From the NCBI GenBank assembly GCA_030141605.1, contig JAQGDQ010000025.1:1038907-1102906 (forward strand): a stretch of DNA of 64,000 bases, given 5' to 3'. The translations under genes and the position numbers were made by a program. Source of the stretch: Tubiluchus corallicola. Its lineage: Eukaryota > Priapulida > Priapulimorpha > Priapulimorphida > Tubiluchidae. This document shows, one piece after another, positions 63,321 to 64,000 of the stretch. Within the stretch, counting starts at the first letter, position 1; the number at the start of each line of letters is the position of its first letter. Under the pieces are notes generated by a model. The model was given only the letters and a program-made list of their open reading frames with translations. It did no database searches and was not told the origin of the DNA.

Positions 63321-64000
63321 CCCAAATAAAAGTATTTCTTACATAAAACATTTCCCAACATTCCTGCCCATATATGGTATGTATAATTCTTTTTCCTTGG
63401 CATTATTTGTGCAATTCGATTCGACATTGTATCAACAAGTTTTGGTATACTTGGTAAACCTGTAAATGTGTGTACAGGAAAACTTTGAAAACTTCTGTAA
63501 TTTGCCTTATGAACATCTTTAATTGTATTAGTGAATAACATGTATAATGCATATTCATACAGCGAAGACCCCAAATATATCAGAGAAATTCACAAAAAAA
63601 GAACGTATAGGCATGATTTAAAAGAACAAGGAAATATATTCCCATAAATACTAATTCTTTTGTTCATTTAATACGACTGTGATTCTATTTAGTGTAGCTA
63701 TGTAAAAATAGTGATTTTTTATACAGTGAGTAGTCTAGTCTTATCTTTTGTGCCGAAGTTCTACTTACAATAAGAACTTTTTATACGAAAGACAGTAGTG
63801 TATTATTTCTTATGACCGTTTGAGAATTAGGGTTAACCTTAGTCTAATAATATATTATGTATTATGTATATACGAGCTTTTGTGTAAGCGTACGAGTTAT
63901 TTATTGATCTTTAGCCAGCGTGTATTATAGAAATATACAACACAATATTAACTACTCAAATTGAACATTGTATCATTAATTAAAAAATAGTAATGCTGAA
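63321..64000. other. No gene recognised
   Basis: AT-rich sequence downstream of the ADAMTS gene. Confidence 0.4.

Overview
The window looks like nuclear DNA from an invertebrate animal. The genes are intron-rich, with GT-AG introns and short coding exons. The gene complement is metazoan: a secreted ADAMTS metalloprotease with a PLAC domain and a Gal3ST-type carbohydrate sulfotransferase. The DNA is AT-rich and full of LTR elements, LINE remnants, MITE-like foldback repeats and long (GA)n/(CT)n, trinucleotide and minisatellite arrays. The species cannot be fixed from the sequence. A Gmr1-type Ty3/gypsy element was first recognised as a deuterostome lineage, so an invertebrate deuterostome such as a tunicate is a reasonable but unproven guess. 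There is one run of Ns at 2824-2950.

Layout. 1-2.8 kb: an old dispersed repeat, simple repeats and one orphan coding exon on the minus strand. 2.9-10.9 kb: a nearly intact, apparently young Ty3/gypsy LTR retrotransposon on the minus strand, with one 1,606-codon gag-pol frame in which integrase lies upstream of reverse transcriptase (Gmr1-type order). 10.9-16.7 kb: an approximately 400-bp (GA)n tract, a decayed LINE, a LINE 3' end, an 87-bp tandem repeat and a small RTE-like insertion with an 18-bp target-site duplication. 16.7-25 kb: gene-poor DNA with MITE-like repeats. 25-30.9 kb: a decayed LINE, a 57-bp-arm palindrome, a non-autonomous LTR element with six 51-bp internal repeats, and a hAT transposase remnant. 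31-35.1 kb: mostly empty apart from one LINE tail fragment.

35.1-63.2 kb holds the main gene. It is an ADAMTS protease on the plus strand that I could follow through 23 coding exons with consistent splice phases, from signal peptide to stop, giving 1,056 residues. The order is signal peptide, prodomain with a furin site, zinc protease domain (HETGHVLGMEHD), disintegrin-like, TSP1, Cys-rich, spacer, three more TSP1 repeats and PLAC. This order best fits the ADAMTS2/3/14 (procollagen N-propeptidase) group. Its introns carry many repeats. The largest of the early ones, intron 5, contains a complete single-exon Gal3ST-like sulfotransferase on the opposite strand. The two host genes are not functionally linked in any way the sequence shows: one acts on matrix proteins outside the cell, the other on glycans in the Golgi.

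Exon boundaries were read by eye from splice consensus and frame continuity and may be off by a base or two. Repeat family names are by motif and terminal-repeat recognition only; no database search was possible.
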